A stretch of 64,000 bases of DNA, taken from Isoetes taiwanensis (lineage: Eukaryota > Streptophyta > Lycopodiopsida > Isoetales > Isoetaceae). The DNA lies in NCBI GenBank assembly GCA_021234155.1, contig JAJEKV010000259.1, positions 310,001 to 374,000 on the forward strand, read 5' to 3'. Of this stretch, positions 1-11,477 are shown in pieces. Below the pieces are notes generated by a model, which was given only the letters and a program-made list of their open reading frames with translations, had not been told where the DNA came from and ran no database searches. The position numbers and the translations under genes were made by a program. Each line of letters begins with the position of its first letter. Position 1 is the stretch's first letter.

Positions 1-1288
1 GATTTCATTGGAAAAAAAACCATAAACAGAAAGTATAAAAGACTATAACATGCCAAACCATTGGATTATTTGTGGCTTGATATTATGGTCCAAAGTTAGG
101 GCTTTTCCTTTTCCTCGCTACATCTAATATAAAGATTTTGAGCATTCAATGGTGGATGGTGGATGCTCGATGAGCCCAAACCATGTAAGATTCAGTCGAG
201 GCATTGTCGGGCACAACAGTTGAGATCTGGATGTGTCAATTGAAGGCAACTTTTTTTTTTTTTTGCATTATGGTTGATTGGGACTGAAATGGCTACTCCA
301 TTTCGTCCAACTTTGACGAACAAATTTTCAAACTAATCTTCCTATCACTCGTAGAAGAAATCACATCACCATGTTAAGAAAGCATCATCATAAACATATT
401 ATATTCGCAGAAGAATAAAGATTGCAAAAACCAAGTACGAGGAAAAACATGATCTAATCTAGTGGTGGATCCATAACCAGACTAGGTTGAAAACTTGCCA
501 GAAAATGCTCCAACAAAATGGGTTGAAAATATCTCTGATAAACCCAAGAAAATGCATTAAATTTCATTTTCTATGCCTATTTCTAGCTACTATAGTGTAA
601 CTAACTAGATATACTATATCTTATAGTATATCTAACTAGATACTTCGATATATTAGAGTAGTATATTATAGTATAATATATCAAACTAGCTATAAATATA
701 TATTTCACTTATTCCTATATCGAATTCGATATATACCATTTTTTTTTCGGTTATTTTGTCAGAAAAATATATATCGAGTTCGATACACGCCCATATATCT
801 GACTTGATATACGCCTGATTGGCATTGTATAGTTAGGTAGCCAATATTTACTCGTCCTTGTCGTCTTCCTTCCTCATCTCCCATTTTATGAATCTGCAGC
901 TTTGAATCGTCGGTGTTTGAAATCTAGGGTTGCAAATCACCAAACAGTACGCCAACAATCATCGATTGCAATTAATCCCAGTTGTGAGTAATTTTCAATG
1001 ATGATCTAAAACATGAATGCAACAGGTAAATGCAAAACGAAATATTCAACAGGTAAATGCAAAAGGAATATGCCCGAAATATTCAACTCAAAATAAAAGT
1101 AGTCCATGTAGAATGTGCTTAGAATATTCTACCATCTATAAGCGAAATAATAAATTTGCCCTTTAGGGCAATTGTTCAGACAGTCAACAGTCAAGTGTTG
1201 CCCATTATGGTTGGAACATGATACAATGTTGCAAGGACTGATATATAATTCACAAGTCTAGATAATACAAGATGTCATAGAGTCGTAA
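1..1288. other. AT-rich intergenic DNA, no gene seen
   Basis: No reading frame with coding character is visible on either strand. Positions about 585-720 are a run of short A/T palindromic words (repeats of TATAGTATA and CTAGATA), which is low-complexity DNA. A 13-base T run lies near 250-264. Confidence 0.6.
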
Positions 1289-1500
1289 ACTCTAATATTT
1301 CTAACTTTAGATTAAAGTAACCACAATGTATATTTAGATATTGCCTAGAACTAGTACTTTGTAATACATTAGAGTTGCATTGTATTGGTGTCAACTCTAA
1401 TATTTCTATCTTTAGATTAAAGTAACCACAATGTATATTTAGATATTGCCTAGAACTAGTACTTTGTAATACATTAGAGTTGCATTGTATTGGTGTCAAC
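1289..1500. repeat. 105-bp tandem duplication (two copies)
   Basis: The segment starting ACTCTAATATTTCTA at 1289 recurs at 1394 and runs to about 1500. The two copies differ by about one base (CTAAC versus CTATC). The near identity shows a recent local duplication. A 100-residue minus-strand frame across it contains the same peptide twice only because the DNA is duplicated. Confidence 0.9.
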
Positions 1501-3828
1501 GGACATATTTCTCTAATCATGATACAGAGATATGACTGGATTTCATAGCATGTAAAAATTAAGAAATACTTTGACACAACTTTTGAGGTAGAATAGAATC
1601 AGGTGTGATTTCCTTGTAACATGTTCTTCTTTTACAAATCGGCATTTTAGTAGATTGCTTATCATATAGAATGTTTTGTAACATATCGTACATTTATACC
1701 TAGACATTTTAGTAGATTTACATGGGCATATCATAGGCTAGTGCTGGAGTAAATAGTTTGCCATGGCATATTACTAAATTCTTCTAACTTTAGAAAATTA
1801 ATGATTAGAATCTAAAAGTAACCACCACAATGAATACTATATATGTTTTATTGCATGTTTTTCATAAATAAATTTATGTATCACACATTTTTTTAGTGTT
1901 CAGCTTCAATAATGTTCTTGTTAAGACAGTGGAGTATCTTGATGCTTTAGTGTTGTTCCTATAGAAAGGTTACAAGTTATATGGGATCCACATAACTTTT
2001 CTTCATATGGCACGCGTTTCAAGCAATAGGTACAATATAAACCAAACAAACAGGAGTAGACTTGTGAAGCCATTTATTGGTAAATTTAGGTAAGGATCAT
2101 AATTTTAGAAAATCACGAGATGACATGCCTTTTCTTTTCTTTGGAAGTCAAAGTTCATAATATTAATTAGAGATTTAATCTATTGTTATCTTCAAAACTA
2201 AGTATCGTTGTCGACTATATGATGTACAAGAATATTTGCGAAGAAGTCGGCTTGGATATGCTGAACAAATTAATCAGCTACTTTAAGAAAAGATTTAAAT
2301 ACTTTATTAACAAGATGATCACCGACAACTATTTCATGCCATTATACTACACCCATTTATTCTACATATTCTAGTTAACATTCCTCTCCATAGAACTTTC
2401 CTAGGAAAATGCATTAAGTTTTTATAACTATGATATTGATTAAGTCAATTTGCACCTTTATACTATTCCCATTTAAATTTTTAACTAAATAATCAAGTAT
2501 TGTATCAATGTATATGTAATCTTTATCCTGGATATGTAGATAAGTCCCCGGTAGCATCTTAGTAATAAGCTTAAACACTATCTTCATGGAATTTCTTCAT
2601 GTCTGTGACACGAAGATGATTATTCTGTTATTCATACCATTGAAAATCCAATTGATCTCATATCAAATATAAGCACAAGTTGAAGTTCAGTCAAACAAAG
2701 CGATCAAATCCACATTATATAGGTACAGGATTAAGTATTAAATTGTATTATTAATGTTTTTTGTTTATTGACAATGCAAGACAAAATATCAACGTGAAAG
2801 TGCATCGGCATTGACGACCATTTGGTATCATGTTGGAGGACATCTAAATCATATCATCAGCACTAGTAATCAATTATTTGTTACATTTCCTTAAACAAAT
2901 ATGTATAAACAAACTATTTGTAGCAATGTTAAATAAGGACAATATGTTTGTATGTCTAGTAGTCAAAGACAAACCGGGTTGATAAAATATTAACAAGAAA
3001 AAAGTTTATAATCTGTCCAATTGCCATTTTCTGCCTTTGATTTGTTGACCAAAGCTACAATTTTAATTTATACCCAATGCTCATTATTGAAAATGATCCA
3101 ATGTTCGAGGAAGTGCAGTGCGGCTGAACATACACACTTTTATGAGTCCAACAAATATATAACTAGGGCAATGTCGTCAGCCAAGATGCCAAGTGTAACA
3201 CGCCCCTCCTAGTATCCCACGTAATTGAAACTCTTTCCCTTTCAAGAAAGAAAACAAAGAAGAGTTTTAAGTTTTCTTAAGCATACAAATGGCTATGTCG
3301 CCTTGCAATTAGTTTTGGGCCTTCGTATTGGAGCATATTCCTAAGAGTATGCTCTGAGAATGCATATGACAAAACATAAGAGGTTTAACAGAGTCAAATA
3401 CTTATGGCTCTATTTTTTAGGGAATCCTTAGCCATTAAATATTAATTGATCTAGTCCCCCATGCATGCATGCAAATACACTGCCTACACGTAGCAGCAAT
3501 ATTAGAAACTATCACAACTCATCATAGCAAGATAAGTCCACAAGATGGCATTACGACCTCTATGTTTTATGCACAAAAACACTGGCATGATCATGCATCC
3601 ATATGAATATGACTGCATCAAACAAAACAATAAAACATGCATAGGATTTAAACCCTGCATTGACAAGGTATGTCCTCCCTTAAGGGTAAGGGACTAGCTC
3701 CTGTACAAATGCAATGTAAATCGTGAAGGTAAGCAAAGTCCCATTAAAATGAGAATAAGATTGGTAAGCAAAGTTCCATTAAAATGAGAAATAAATCTTA
3801 TTCTCATTTGCTCCAAATAAGTTGCAGT
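1501..3828. other. AT-rich intergenic DNA, no gene seen
   Basis: Only short, compositionally random frames occur here. The words CATTTTAGTAGATT at about 1643 and 1703 form a small direct repeat. I see no RNA gene, terminal repeats or protein-domain similarity. Confidence 0.55.
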
Positions 3829-4880
3829 ATTTTTTTTTCCCCTTTTTTTCCTTTTTGAAGGACGAAAAGAAAGCTTATTAATCACATATAAACATTACAA
3901 GATGTACAAATCTCATCTAGCTGTGCAAGCACAACAACGCCCCCGAAGCACGAGCCTGAAGCATTACGTACTCACTCTAGCATAGGAGACTAATGATAAG
4001 AATTAATTTGAAGATATTGAATCCAAATACGGTCTCTCACTTCTTCCTTGAGGGAGGAAAAGTCATAAGCCATCAGTATCATAGCTTGGGCCACAACAAT
4101 GACTCTAGGAACATGTGAATAAATGCCTTGGAAAATGTGCAGCCTACGACGCTTCCAAATTGACCACAGAAATCAACTAGACCCAAGATGAAATGCTTTC
4201 CATTTATCTAGGGCTCATACACGTGGGTAGGATGCTAGGAGAACAAATTGGCAATCCAGTGTATTATTAAACAACTTGAAGCCAGGACCATGCTGGTTGA
4301 ACTTTTGGACAAGAAAAGAGGCAATGCTCAAGTGTTACGACGTCTGAAAGGCTAAGTGGACATACTGCAGAGTTGCAAGGATCATAGTCATGCCGCAAGG
4401 CGTTTACATGCAAACACTTATGTAAGACTTGCCACCAAAGTACAAAAACTTTAGGATAGAGCAACTTATCCCAAAGCCAGCGTCATATGCGAGTCCACCT
4501 AGGTTCTAGGATCTGTAATTGCCATCCATTTGCCAATGGGATAGGACGCAGATCTAAGAGCAAACTGTGGGCAAAGTATTTGCCTTTGTAAATATCCTCG
4601 TGACAACCCCGTGGCACCCTTTCTATGACACCGACTTCTACTGTGAGAGGCAAGTTCTCTGCCACATTCTCCCATACATTTACATCCCAATGTGAGAGTA
4701 AGAATTTTGCTTGAAATTCTGGCCATGACAAGAGGTGACCACCTTCATACCATGCTTCAATAGAGATGACACCTGCTAGAGCCCACTGTTTCTACGTAAG
4801 GGGATGAATAGATGCAGCGAGTGGAGGTGCTAAGGAGTCTGGCGGCAATGGCGCCCACCACCATGGAATATCTAGAGGAG
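3829..4880 (-). mobile_element. LINE 3' fragment with zf-RVT region (decayed)
   Basis: Read on the minus strand, about 4880 down to 4267 gives one frame of roughly 200 residues interrupted by two stops (near 4792 and at 4480-4482). Its end resembles the reverse-transcriptase zinc-binding (zf-RVT) region that follows RT in plant LINE ORF2: PKVFVLWWQVLHKCL, then VCPLS, then LEHCLFSCP. The usual second cysteine of CPxC is a serine here. Downstream, 4266-3862 decays into frame-shifted remnants, and an A-rich tail (T-rich on the plus strand) lies at about 3829-3860, as expected for a LINE 3' end. The RT domain itself is missing, so this is a 5'-truncated dead copy. The family assignment rests on the zinc-binding pattern and the tail. 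Confidence 0.65.
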
Positions 4881-4887
4881 CATGGGT

Positions 4888-5310
4888 GGAAGGACATGCC
4901 CTATAGGCTAAGCATGCCACATAGGCTCATGCAACCCCGACTAAAAAATGCCACATAAGCTCAAGCATTGTACCTAGGGTCAAACATGCCTATGCTCAAA
5001 TATGACACAAAGGCTCAAACATGACACGTGGCTCAATGCCCTAAGCTCAATCATGCCACTTGGATCATAAACATGCTCTTTAAAATGATATATTTCTTCT
5101 TAAGGATGAAATATGATTTTGTATATTTTTTTATGGTTGAAATGTTGTGCCCCCAGGCTCAAACATGCCCCTAGGCAAGAACATGCCACCTTGGCTATAA
5201 AAATATTATGTGGATCGAACATGCCACCTTGGCTCAAACATGCCATATAGGCTCAAATGTGACATGTGGCTCAAACATGCCACATAAGCTCAAACATGCC
5301 GCATAGAGAT
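4888..5310. repeat. Degenerate minisatellite (GGCTCAAACATGCCACAT)
   Basis: A unit of roughly 18-21 bases, best written GGCTCAAACATGCCACAT, recurs many times with substitutions and small length changes. It is interrupted at about 5070-5150 by AT-rich DNA without the repeat. Divergence between copies suggests an old array. There is no coding signal. Confidence 0.75.
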
Positions 5311-5639
5311 GTCACTCAAATATATCACTAGACATACATCAAAAAACAGGGGATCAATTTCCACGTAGTTTTTGGGCGTTGTTTTGTGGCAAAAACCACA
5401 ACGAAAACAATATGTGGACCCAATATGGTTGTTGTGTTTCTGAAGTGGGGATTCCGAAATCACGCTTTCCATCTTCTAGCCAGATGCACTTCTTCACACA
5501 TTACTTACCGACATTGAGTCTATAGCTGCAGCACAAAATGCAATATGGGGGCGTGCAGAGTGGTGTAACTACTGTAGATCTATCAAGCCCTTCATCATAG
5601 TTTGTGCAACACTATTCACATGAATTCTCTTCATCCCTA

Positions 5640-6800
5640 ACTTCTACTGGAATTGGCTGCAGGCAATGAACACCTTGAATCTGCATAAACATAAACAGTT
5701 CCCTCATATTCTTCTCATTTGACATCTCCGTCTGCCCTCTTTATAAAGCCCCTATTTCCAGATTGATGTTTGCAATCTGTTTCTCATTCCCCATCATGAG
5801 GAGTTCCAAGCCTGCCAACCAGCCTTTCATTTCTACAATTTCGTTCTTAGAGAAGGCTGCTATTGTCTCCACAACATATGGATCCATATATTTGGTTAAT
5901 TCTGTAAAGTTTCGAGTGTTCTTCTTCTTTATTTCAAGACTTGTCTTCAATCCTTTGACCTACAATTTATAAAATTTCAGATGCAGGTCTTCTGTCATTC
6001 TCCAAAATATGTAGCTTCTGGTTAAAGCTTTCTTCCCTTCTACCCTCTTCTCCAGTATCCACTCCACAAGAGCAGTTTGTTCTATTGAATACCTAAGAGC
6101 AGCATGCGACTTCTAGCTGCGCCTCATATAATTTGAAAATTTGACAGTGTCTGCCTCTGTCAAATTTGATCCACTATTGGATTCATCAATCCTTGCTTTC
6201 ACATTGTGCAATGTAGCACTATCAAAGAGTTCATCCCATGCTACACTAATTCAAAACCTGTCCAAGGCAAAAGCCCTTGGAAAGTACATGGGTATATGAT
6301 GATTTGACACATCTTTCTTACATCAAATCTCCTCAAACTTTGCGTCTGGGCGTTTGGTCTAGTGGTAATACACTAGTTCCTTAGCCATGTGGTCTCGAGT
6401 TCGAGACCACCCAGAATCGCACTCGGTACTGTCGGGGGTCAAATCCTAACAGACGCAATGTAAGATGGTTGGGAGTAGGGCCCAACCGAGCAATGTAGTG
6501 TGGTGTGTGGTCACATGTCCAGTTGGATGATACTATCTATCTATCTATCTATTTTTTCTTCCCTGTATCCTCTCTGGGCTGCACCCTCTTCCGCCCATAT
6601 CTATTCCACTATCTTGAGCTATTCTGACTTATGAGAGTCTTTAGCATTGCCAAATCTTCTTCCAACTCGTCTTGCAGAGATCTCTTAACTGTTGGAGATG
6701 GGGGATCTGATGTCTTTCTTTTCATTGCTTGTTTCTGGATCTTGGAGGCCTTCTTGGATTTTGATAGGCATGCTCATCATCTTCATTTTACGGGATCGGA
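5640..6800 (-). pseudogene. Decayed coding-like stretch of unknown family
   Basis: The minus strand shows coding-like peptides in broken frames. About 6800-6560 reads lysine-rich sequence (for example KRSLQDELEEDLAMLK). About 6255-5741 reads AWDELFDSATLHNVKARI, then SIEQTALVEWILEKRVEG, then a segment ending MGNEKQIANINLEIGAL at 5741. At least two stops interrupt the frame (near 6112 and 5963), and a SINE at 6342-6556 separates the halves. The charged composition suggests coiled coil. I do not recognise the family; a transposon protein or a dead host gene are both possible. The longest uninterrupted piece is 69 residues (5741-5950). Confidence 0.35.
6342..6556 (+). mobile_element. tRNA-derived SINE
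   Basis: The element starts GCGTCTGGGCGTTTGG and has a pol III A-box-like TGGTCTAGTGGTA (about 6355-6367) and a B-box-like GAGTTCGAGACC (about 6398-6409), about 30 bases apart as in tRNA-derived SINEs. A unique body follows, then (CTAT)n and a short T run at about 6535-6556. The 5' heptamer GCGTCTG (6342-6348) is complementary to CAGACGC at 6450-6456, like a tRNA-Gly acceptor stem with extra sequence inserted. A functional tRNA is ruled out by the spacing and length. I could not find a clear target-site duplication. Confidence 0.65.
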
Positions 6801-6850
6801 TCAAGGAATTGTGGAAAAAAAGTCAAGAAAGTGAAAGAAAAGAAAAATAT

Positions 6851-7700
6851 GCAAAAACATATCTAGATCTAACTCATACCTTCAAGCTTATTGAAAATGG
6901 TCAAAGAAAAGCTCAGTTGTGAAAAGGTCGGATGATGATCAAATTCAAACTTGATACCCCCAAAAATCTATTTCTCCATTTTTAGTAAAGTACAATTTGG
7001 CGTGATTACAATCGAGCATGAATCATTAAAACAGTTTTATATTATACATATGTGAATGTAAACTAGGAGCCTGTTTTGTTGTAAACTAGAGGCTTGTTTT
7101 TTAGCCACCCTTTTATGGGTCTACCCTCCAACGCCATAAGCAATCTCCACTGTCCATGTCGTTATAAAGCAATCCGACGGGCCATAAAGAGGTTGTGACA
7201 TTCAGCCATGCCATAACATTGTTAAGCACCTACCCATGGTTCTCACATCAATAACGACAAATCGGAATAGGAACCACCCATTATTTGGGTGCATTCAATG
7301 TCAAATATTCAAATGCTTATTTTGAGGCATATCTTAGGTTTTGAAATAGGAACAGGAGAGCGAATTGAGTCGACTATCAATGTACACAATACTATAAGAT
7401 CTCAATTGAGACAAATTTTGGATGTTTCTCTTTAACAGAGCATCTTCATCACCATGCAATTTTGGGAAAAGGAGGACATATGGGCATAGCAGATACAGCC
7501 ATTGAACTGCTGCCACTTCAAAGGGACATACATTTTGGGGACACATACCAGGGTTGAGAACAGGACACGATCACAGGATTCGGATTGTGTCCTTTGATTC
7601 TGAGGGGAGATTTTCAGGTGCGACTCGATTAGATTAGATGAAGGTGTGGTGGGAGAAGGCGATGGAGTTACGAATCACTGTCGGGGATCCACAACGTAGG
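6851..7700. other. Intergenic DNA, no gene seen
   Basis: This is AT-rich to mixed sequence with only random short frames on both strands. A repeated phrase (TTGTAAACTAGRRGCYTGTTTT) occurs twice around 7056-7105. No other structure is visible. Confidence 0.5.
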
Positions 7701-8487
7701 AGATGTGGGCGAGGGGGATGGGGGTGTCCAAGTTGTGGGGGAGGGGTCAATTGGCAGGGCAGATGAGAGACTCAACTACCACACTTATCCACATAAGGAA
7801 AAGGAAGTTGCAAAGGAGGGGAGGGGGGGTATATGGTATATGGATAGAAAGAGACAAAGGAAAAAGGTTCGCCTTGGAGGGTCCTCAATCCCCATCGAGG
7901 CCCATACCCGACGCACACGTCAGCAATTATTCACCCAACCACACCCCGCCAGCTCAGCCCGGTCCAGGGGGTGCATTTCATTAGATCTGCACCCTCCACG
8001 TAAGCAGAACATTGACGGCGCCAGCTGGTCAAGGACAAAGACAGCTCTCGACCTCTGGTACCGGGAAACTGCGCCCTTTTACCCGCCGGAATCAAAATTA
8101 TATTTTACTATATTTTCCGGCGTTGACGTGGACGGCCATTATTGGGCGACTCGTTAGGTACAGGCCTTGGCTAGCTAAGAACACCCTTAAGGGCTGTCCT
8201 TAACCAGCAACAGCGGGGCCCTTTTTAAAGGAGCGAGGGCGGGGCTTGACCTTAGTAACAGGCTCGAGTATTTTCTTTTTTTAATTCAGAACTGCCTCTT
8301 CTTAAGACCCGGGAAGAATTTGTGTAGCAGGCATAGATCTTGCTTCGATTCTTGCCTTTTCACCCCTTTTCCGGCGCTTTCTCAGCATTTTTTCTGCCTT
8401 CTGTGCTCTAATTTGAGTTTCTTTTGCAATTCCACCATCGCCCATCGCCGGATTAAGCTTTTCCTTGGCCCAGCAGCTAGAAAAAAA
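7701..8487 (+). promoter_or_regulatory. Presumed upstream region and 5' UTR of LOG
   Basis: This stretch is more GC-rich than its surroundings and contains long G runs (7713-7746 and around 7815-7828). A TATA-like TTTTTAAAGG lies at about 8221-8231, some 260 bases before the LOG start codon. The sequence from about 8330 to 8487 is C/T-rich, as plant 5' leaders often are. A 150-residue frame at 7705-8157 has no recognisable domain and is more likely GC-rich promoter DNA. Promoter placement is inferred from position only. Confidence 0.35.
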
Positions 8488-11477
8488 ATGGGTGAAATCA
8501 ACGGAAACACCTCTAGATTCAAAAGAATCTGTGTTTTCTGTGGTAGTAGCAGCGGCCGGAAGAGCAGCTATAGCAACGCTGCTATTGAACTTGGCAAGGA
8601 AATGGTATGTTCTTAGCTTTCTTTTCCTCTGTGGATCAATCCGATCCAGTTATTTTTTGTCTTTCAATTCATTCCTTCTTATTGCTAACAGAATCTATTG
8701 TGGGCTGTAATCAGCTAATGTGATCGGGCTCTTTAGCAGAGTATGATATTAGTTAGAGTTGGGCAAAAAATTTCTCAATAGAGCAAAACCCAGAAACAAT
8801 CTCTGAGCAATTTAAGCTTCTGGGTTTCTGATAGATTGATCAAATCCATAGGTTAAAATCTGAATTAGATATGTGTTGTGTAGAAGTCTTGAAAACGAGT
8901 AGTGTAAGAAGCTGAGAATGGAGAGAACACATTGGATGTAATTACAGGAAGAAAAGGACGGAGATGGTCCGGAGGTCGTATGAATGGTACTGCCATAGCC
9001 AAAAAATTGCGAAGCTTAAATGGGGGGGGGGCTTCTGCCAACCCGTTAATCCGGCAGGGATTAAAAGGCAGCACAGACAGAGGAATGCTTAAACCCCTGA
9101 TTTTAGGACCTACTCAGAAAACGATCCAAGGGGGAACAAGGGTTTGGTAAAGCCAGCTCGCATTTTGTACAGACTTCGCCATAGCTGGCGCTCTTACGTG
9201 CCATCAATTTCACGCGGCCAAGTAGAAAAAACGTGAATCCGTCGCTGTGGACATAGCCACGAGCTCGCCTAATCTTCATCTTCTGCTTCTGTTTTTTTTT
9301 TTTCCTTCTTCTTTCAGGACATAAAAGCTCTGCTGTAACGTTTTGTGCTCTCGCCCCTGCTATTATTTCCACGTGTGGTTCCCATAGCCTTAGCCTACCA
9401 TTTTTCTCCGTTTCCAATGCCCCAATCCGACCACCTGTGCCAGATTCCTGATGGGTTTAATGCTTTTCTCGAATTGTGCTTCTATTTTAATCAATTCCAA
9501 GCTTCAATCCAGCCTGGCTATGGCAGCTGCGGGAGATTCTTGATGGGTTTTGTTGCCTTATTGAATTGGGTTTTTAAATCAAGTGCTTAAAAAGCTTCAT
9601 TCCGGCATGGCGATGGAGATTCGGGATGGGGTATGCATGAATATGAATATTCTTAGTGGAATTGGGCTGTCTGGAAAGCTTCGTTTGGGCTTTTTTATAA
9701 CGCTGTAGCAGAATGTTTTTGGATTACTGAGACGGATTATGAGGTTGAATTTTTTTTTCTTCAGGTGGACCGGAGCGTAGACCTGGTTTATGGAGGAGGA
9801 AACGTCGGACTCATGGGCCTTATTGCCCACGCTGTGTACGAAGGAGGACGGCATGTTACAGGGTAAGCTCTTCTTAAATGCTTCATTTCCCTGTCTTTTC
9901 CTTTTCGATCCAGTCCGGCAGAAAAAAAGCCCTTCCATCTTCAATCCGTCCAAAAAATCCCTTCCCTCTTTTGCCTATGGCCCTGTCAGTTCCGGCATCA
10001 ATCCAGCGTCCTTTTTTCGCCCAGATCGTAAATGCTTTTCCTCCTCGCAGCTGGATTGGCAGCGACCCTTTTAAAGATCAGGCATTAAAATCTAGCCTGT
10101 TTCCCCAATCAATTCCTCTGTCCCTCCCAAAAAAAATGCCTTCTTTTCAATTGAATCTGCTCCTCCATTAACCCGCTCCCATCTCCCGATTCATGGCTTG
10201 CAAGTAAAATCCAGCTACTTCTTTCTTTGTATTAGATCTACGAATGTTCTTCCGCATTTATTGATGATTCCAATTTTTGTTTTGTGTTACAGAGTGATCC
10301 CCAAGGCGCTCATGTCTCAAGAGGTGAGGTGCCTTTGCTTATAACTGCCGCTGCAGTACAGAAAAATTGATGCTTTCTTTTTGTTTGGCCATATTCAATT
10401 CAATCCTGTGGCTGGTCTATTATTTTTTTTTGTCTTGGATGCGAAGGAATAACAAGCATGGGCTGACACTGCCGCTGCAGCATATGTGGATTAACACAGT
10501 TTCCTGCATGCATGCACAGATTTCAGGACAGACCGTCGGCGAAGTAAGGCCTGTTGCAGACATGCACCAGAGAAAAGCTGAAATGGCTCGCCAGGCCGAT
10601 GCTTTCATTGCTCTTCCTGGTATGTAATTTCCGGCATAACCTCCATAGCCAAATCCTTGCTTAGATCTTTAAATTACTCTGCTTATTTTTTTGTGGGTTT
10701 TTTTGGGCTCTGTTTCGATTAACAGAACTGAAAATCCCCCTTTTTGGGATCAGATCTTATCATTCTGATTATTTGGGTTGTTGAATCTGCTGCAAATTTG
10801 TGTGAGTAACTGACTGGTGTTCAGAAAAATGATTGAAAAATTTGTGCATTATTTGCATGAGCAGGTGGCTATGGAACTCTGGAAGAGCTTCTTGAAATTA
10901 TCACTTGGGCTCAGCTTGGCATTCATGATAAGCCGGTACTGAATTTTGTACTCTTTACCAACTACTATCTATTATTAATATTTAATAGATTGGTTTTGCA
11001 ATTTCGCCCTAATTTTGTTTGTATCCAATTTGTTTTACTTATTTATTTATCTTTGCAATGCAGGTTGGCTTGCTTAATGTGGATGGCTATTTCAACCCCC
11101 TTCTCAACCTATTTGACAAAGGCACTGAGGAGGGCTTTATCACTCCTTCCTACCGTCAAATTGTTATCTCTGCTTCAACTCCCTATGACTTGATGAATAG
11201 ATTGGAGGTAAAAATTAAAAAAAAAATTAAAATGAATCTCTCTTTATTACCTTGATATATCATCATTTAGAGTTTCTGTTTTCGCCCTCACAAATTTCTA
11301 CTAGTTAATTCTTCTTAACCTTCCATAATCTATACCTTCTTGCATCACACTTACACACCTTGGTTCTTGTTCTTGCAGAGCTATGTACCCATGTACAATG
11401 CTGTCGCTCCAAAAGAAACATGGGCCAGAGAGAAACTCGTCTTCTCTAGCACTCCAAGCGAAGCGTTAGCGTCATAG
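8488..11477 (+). CDS. LOG: Cytokinin riboside 5'-monophosphate phosphoribohydrolase (LOG family), 7 exons
   Basis: Exons, all with GT-AG introns and consistent phase: 8488-8604, 9765-9862, 10293-10323, 10520-10619, 10865-10935, 11064-11207 and 11379-11477. They total 660 nt, giving 219 residues and a TAG stop, which is the normal length for plant LOG proteins. LOG enzymes release free cytokinin base and ribose 5-phosphate from cytokinin nucleotides, in the cytosol and nucleus. Seen in the sequence: the N-terminal [10 protein letters not shown] (residues 14-23), the nucleotide-binding [11 protein letters not shown] (47-57), MHQRKAEMA (97-105) with the conserved Arg100, and the lysine-decarboxylase-like signature PGGYGTLEE (115-123). 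The first ATG follows a C/T-rich leader and precedes FKRICVFCG directly. The C-terminus ([10 protein letters not shown]) is divergent, as is usual. There is no frameshift or missing motif, so the gene looks functional. Bacterial-type lysine decarboxylase is an old misnomer for this fold. Confidence 0.93.

Noticed and set aside
1275-1577. 100-codon minus-strand ORF with an internal peptide repeat
   Set aside because: The repeat comes from the 105-bp DNA duplication; no domain or coding character.
7705-8157. 150-codon plus-strand ORF upstream of LOG
   Set aside because: No domain, biased composition from GC-rich DNA, overlapping frames equally open; more likely promoter sequence.
9790-10171. 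ORFs overlapping LOG exon 2 and intron 2
   Set aside because: They read through the GT splice site into intron sequence and lose all LOG similarity.
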